NCBI GenBank assembly: GCA_014529385.2
Contig: CM043966.1
Span: 38,872,037-38,932,036, forward strand
Length of the DNA: 60,000 bases
Direction of reading: 5' to 3'
From: Adiantum capillus-veneris
Taxonomy: Eukaryota; Streptophyta; Polypodiopsida; Polypodiales; Pteridaceae
Shown: positions 58,709 to 60,000 of the stretch, one piece after another
Layout: the number at the start of each line of letters is the position of its first letter
How positions within the stretch are numbered: position 1 is the first letter of the stretch
Program-made: the position numbers and the translations under genes
Notes under the pieces: model-generated
Told to the model about the DNA's origin: nothing
Database searches by the model: none
The model's input: the letters and a program-made list of their open reading frames with translations, nothing else

Positions 58709-59784
58709 CTATAAAAAAATAAAATAATGAGGTTTTGGGTATGGATCATGTATTTACAAGTAATGGAGACAGATTTCACTTTGCAAAGGACCCCATTCAC
58801 TGTTTTTTGACTCCAACCCTCATCCACAAATTATAACACACCTTCATTGTCTAAGCATTCAACCAACATCATGTTCTAAAGACTTTCACATCAACCTTTG
58901 CAAAGAAATCCACAAAGACAATAAGGGGCATAAACATTGAAACTCTCCTCTTAGCTTGCTTGCAATGTTGGCATTTATACATTTTTGTATCTCATAAAAG
59001 ATCTTGCACCTATAGCTTTCACTTGTTACTGAGCTTGGCAATGACCACTCTCCACTTTTGAAACTAGGCAGTGAAAACTTGGTGACAATACCCCATACTT
59101 TGATTCTAGTGGGACATCAAAATGACCGTAAAAGAATATACCTTTTTTTTCTAGAGAAATATGTGTTCTCCATTTGTAAATCTCTTCACCAATGGATCTA
59201 TGCTAGACATCTAAAATACCTATGACACACTCCACTAGTTTCCATTCCTCTATGCTTGAGGGATACAGGTCTGTAATGAGCATAGTAGAGAACCAAAAAC
59301 CAAAATTATATAACAATCATGTAGAGAACCACAAATATAGTAGAGAAACACAAACCAAAATTACAACAATCAAGTACATAAGATAATCTAATGTGGACAT
59401 TTGAACAAAAAACAAGTATAAAACCACAAACAAGAAGCGAAGTGTGAAACACTTACAGTTAGCTCTATGCAGAGGAAGATTTGATCTTTTTGGTTGTAGG
59501 TGAAGCTTCTTTTGCTTGTAAACATGATGCACCAAAACCTCTTTCACTGTCTTCTTGGAGTCGGAAGTCTTTCTCTCCCTTTTCAACATGACAAGAATGG
59601 GTTCTTGGATGAGGATTTTCTTCTCCTACTCTATTGCAGTATAATCCGACTACCCTTGGTTATAGATATTGGGATCCATTGGTTGTGCTCATCTAATGTG
59701 TCATAAATGGTGATTGTAACATTTAATGCACTAGTAACTTTTGTGTAGAAAAAATTGATATCATAGTGAGAATTACATTAAGAA
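58709..59784 (-). other. Probable upstream part of the minus-strand exon chain, or non-coding
   Basis: The minus strand shows coding-like readings near 59270-59190 (DLYPSSIEEWKLVECVIGILDV) and 59590-59465 (Lys-rich, ending at a GTAAGT donor), separated by AT-rich stretches. Exon borders between them could not be settled. Confidence 0.3.
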
Positions 59785-60000
59785 CAAGTTTCCTAATGAG
59801 CATAGAGAGAGTACTTAATTTGAGAAAGCAACTTAGCAATTTACACCTAGATGATTTGGCATTGACAATACTTGAAAAGAAGGAGAAATAGAACAATTGA
59901 CAATAGTTGAGGACCAGATTTACATGGAGCCGGTCCCCCCTCCATAAAGGCTTTGTATTATAGCTTCTCCCATCAAAGGATACTTTTGTACAATACAATC
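59785..60000. repeat. Dispersed repeat, pairs with 13260-13460, cut by window end
   Basis: Carries the same GTTGAGGACC, TGGAGCCGGTCCCC and TACAATACAATC blocks as 13340-13455, in the same orientation, with a small extra stretch near 59868-59885. It runs off the window. Confidence 0.7.

Overview
The window reads as repeat-dense nuclear DNA of a land plant. It is AT-rich, holds many microsatellites and contains no intact single-copy gene that I can recognise. Almost everything identifiable is a transposable element. The plant assignment rests on chromodomain-type Ty3 elements, a Tat-type Ty3 element with a second archaeal-type RNase H domain, a Copia fragment and GT-AG introns. I cannot name the species; a non-seed plant such as a fern is only a weak guess.

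Layout. 1-2012 is one copy of a ~2 kb repeat whose second copy is at 54285-56340. 3845-7640 is a decayed minus-strand Ty3 chromovirus (element E). 8665-11027 is a decayed, truncated plus-strand Ty3 element (F). 11817-12260 is a Copia gag-protease scrap. From 13784 to about 51858 there is a nest of insertions. Element A, an old Ty3 chromovirus, has LTRs at 13784-14690 and about 50728-51858 and is split twice. The first split is by element B (18107-29404), a recent Tat-type Ty3 element with ~2.7 kb LTRs and a GTAG target duplication. The second split is by element C (29799 to about 50720), an LTR element with a ~6.45 kb interior showing no gag or pol. The left LTR of C was itself hit twice: by a solo LTR of the B family (30589-33147, target duplication CTAC) and by element D (33237-43250).

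Element D is the most interesting object. It is a 10,014 bp DNA transposon with short terminal inverted repeats and a diverged 8 bp target duplication; the matching empty site survives in the other LTR of C. It carries two convergent genes. The minus-strand gene encodes a roughly 950-residue transposase-like protein with candidate acidic catalytic motifs. The plus-strand gene encodes a protein with a RING-like Cys/His patch and an FCP1/NIF-like (HAD) phosphatase domain whose first catalytic aspartate is replaced. Every one of the eight premature in-frame stops I found in the two genes is TAG. Three arrays of short GTAC-core repeats lie in an intron of each gene and between the genes.

The right end, about 51.9-60 kb, holds the second copy of the ~2 kb repeat, a cluster of alternating inverted repeats, exon-like pieces of a probable Ulp1/C48-type protease gene on the plus strand, a 48 bp palindromic tandem duplication, and a minus-strand chain of splice-bounded exons of unknown function. 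All boundaries and domain calls come from reading the sequence by eye; no database search was possible.
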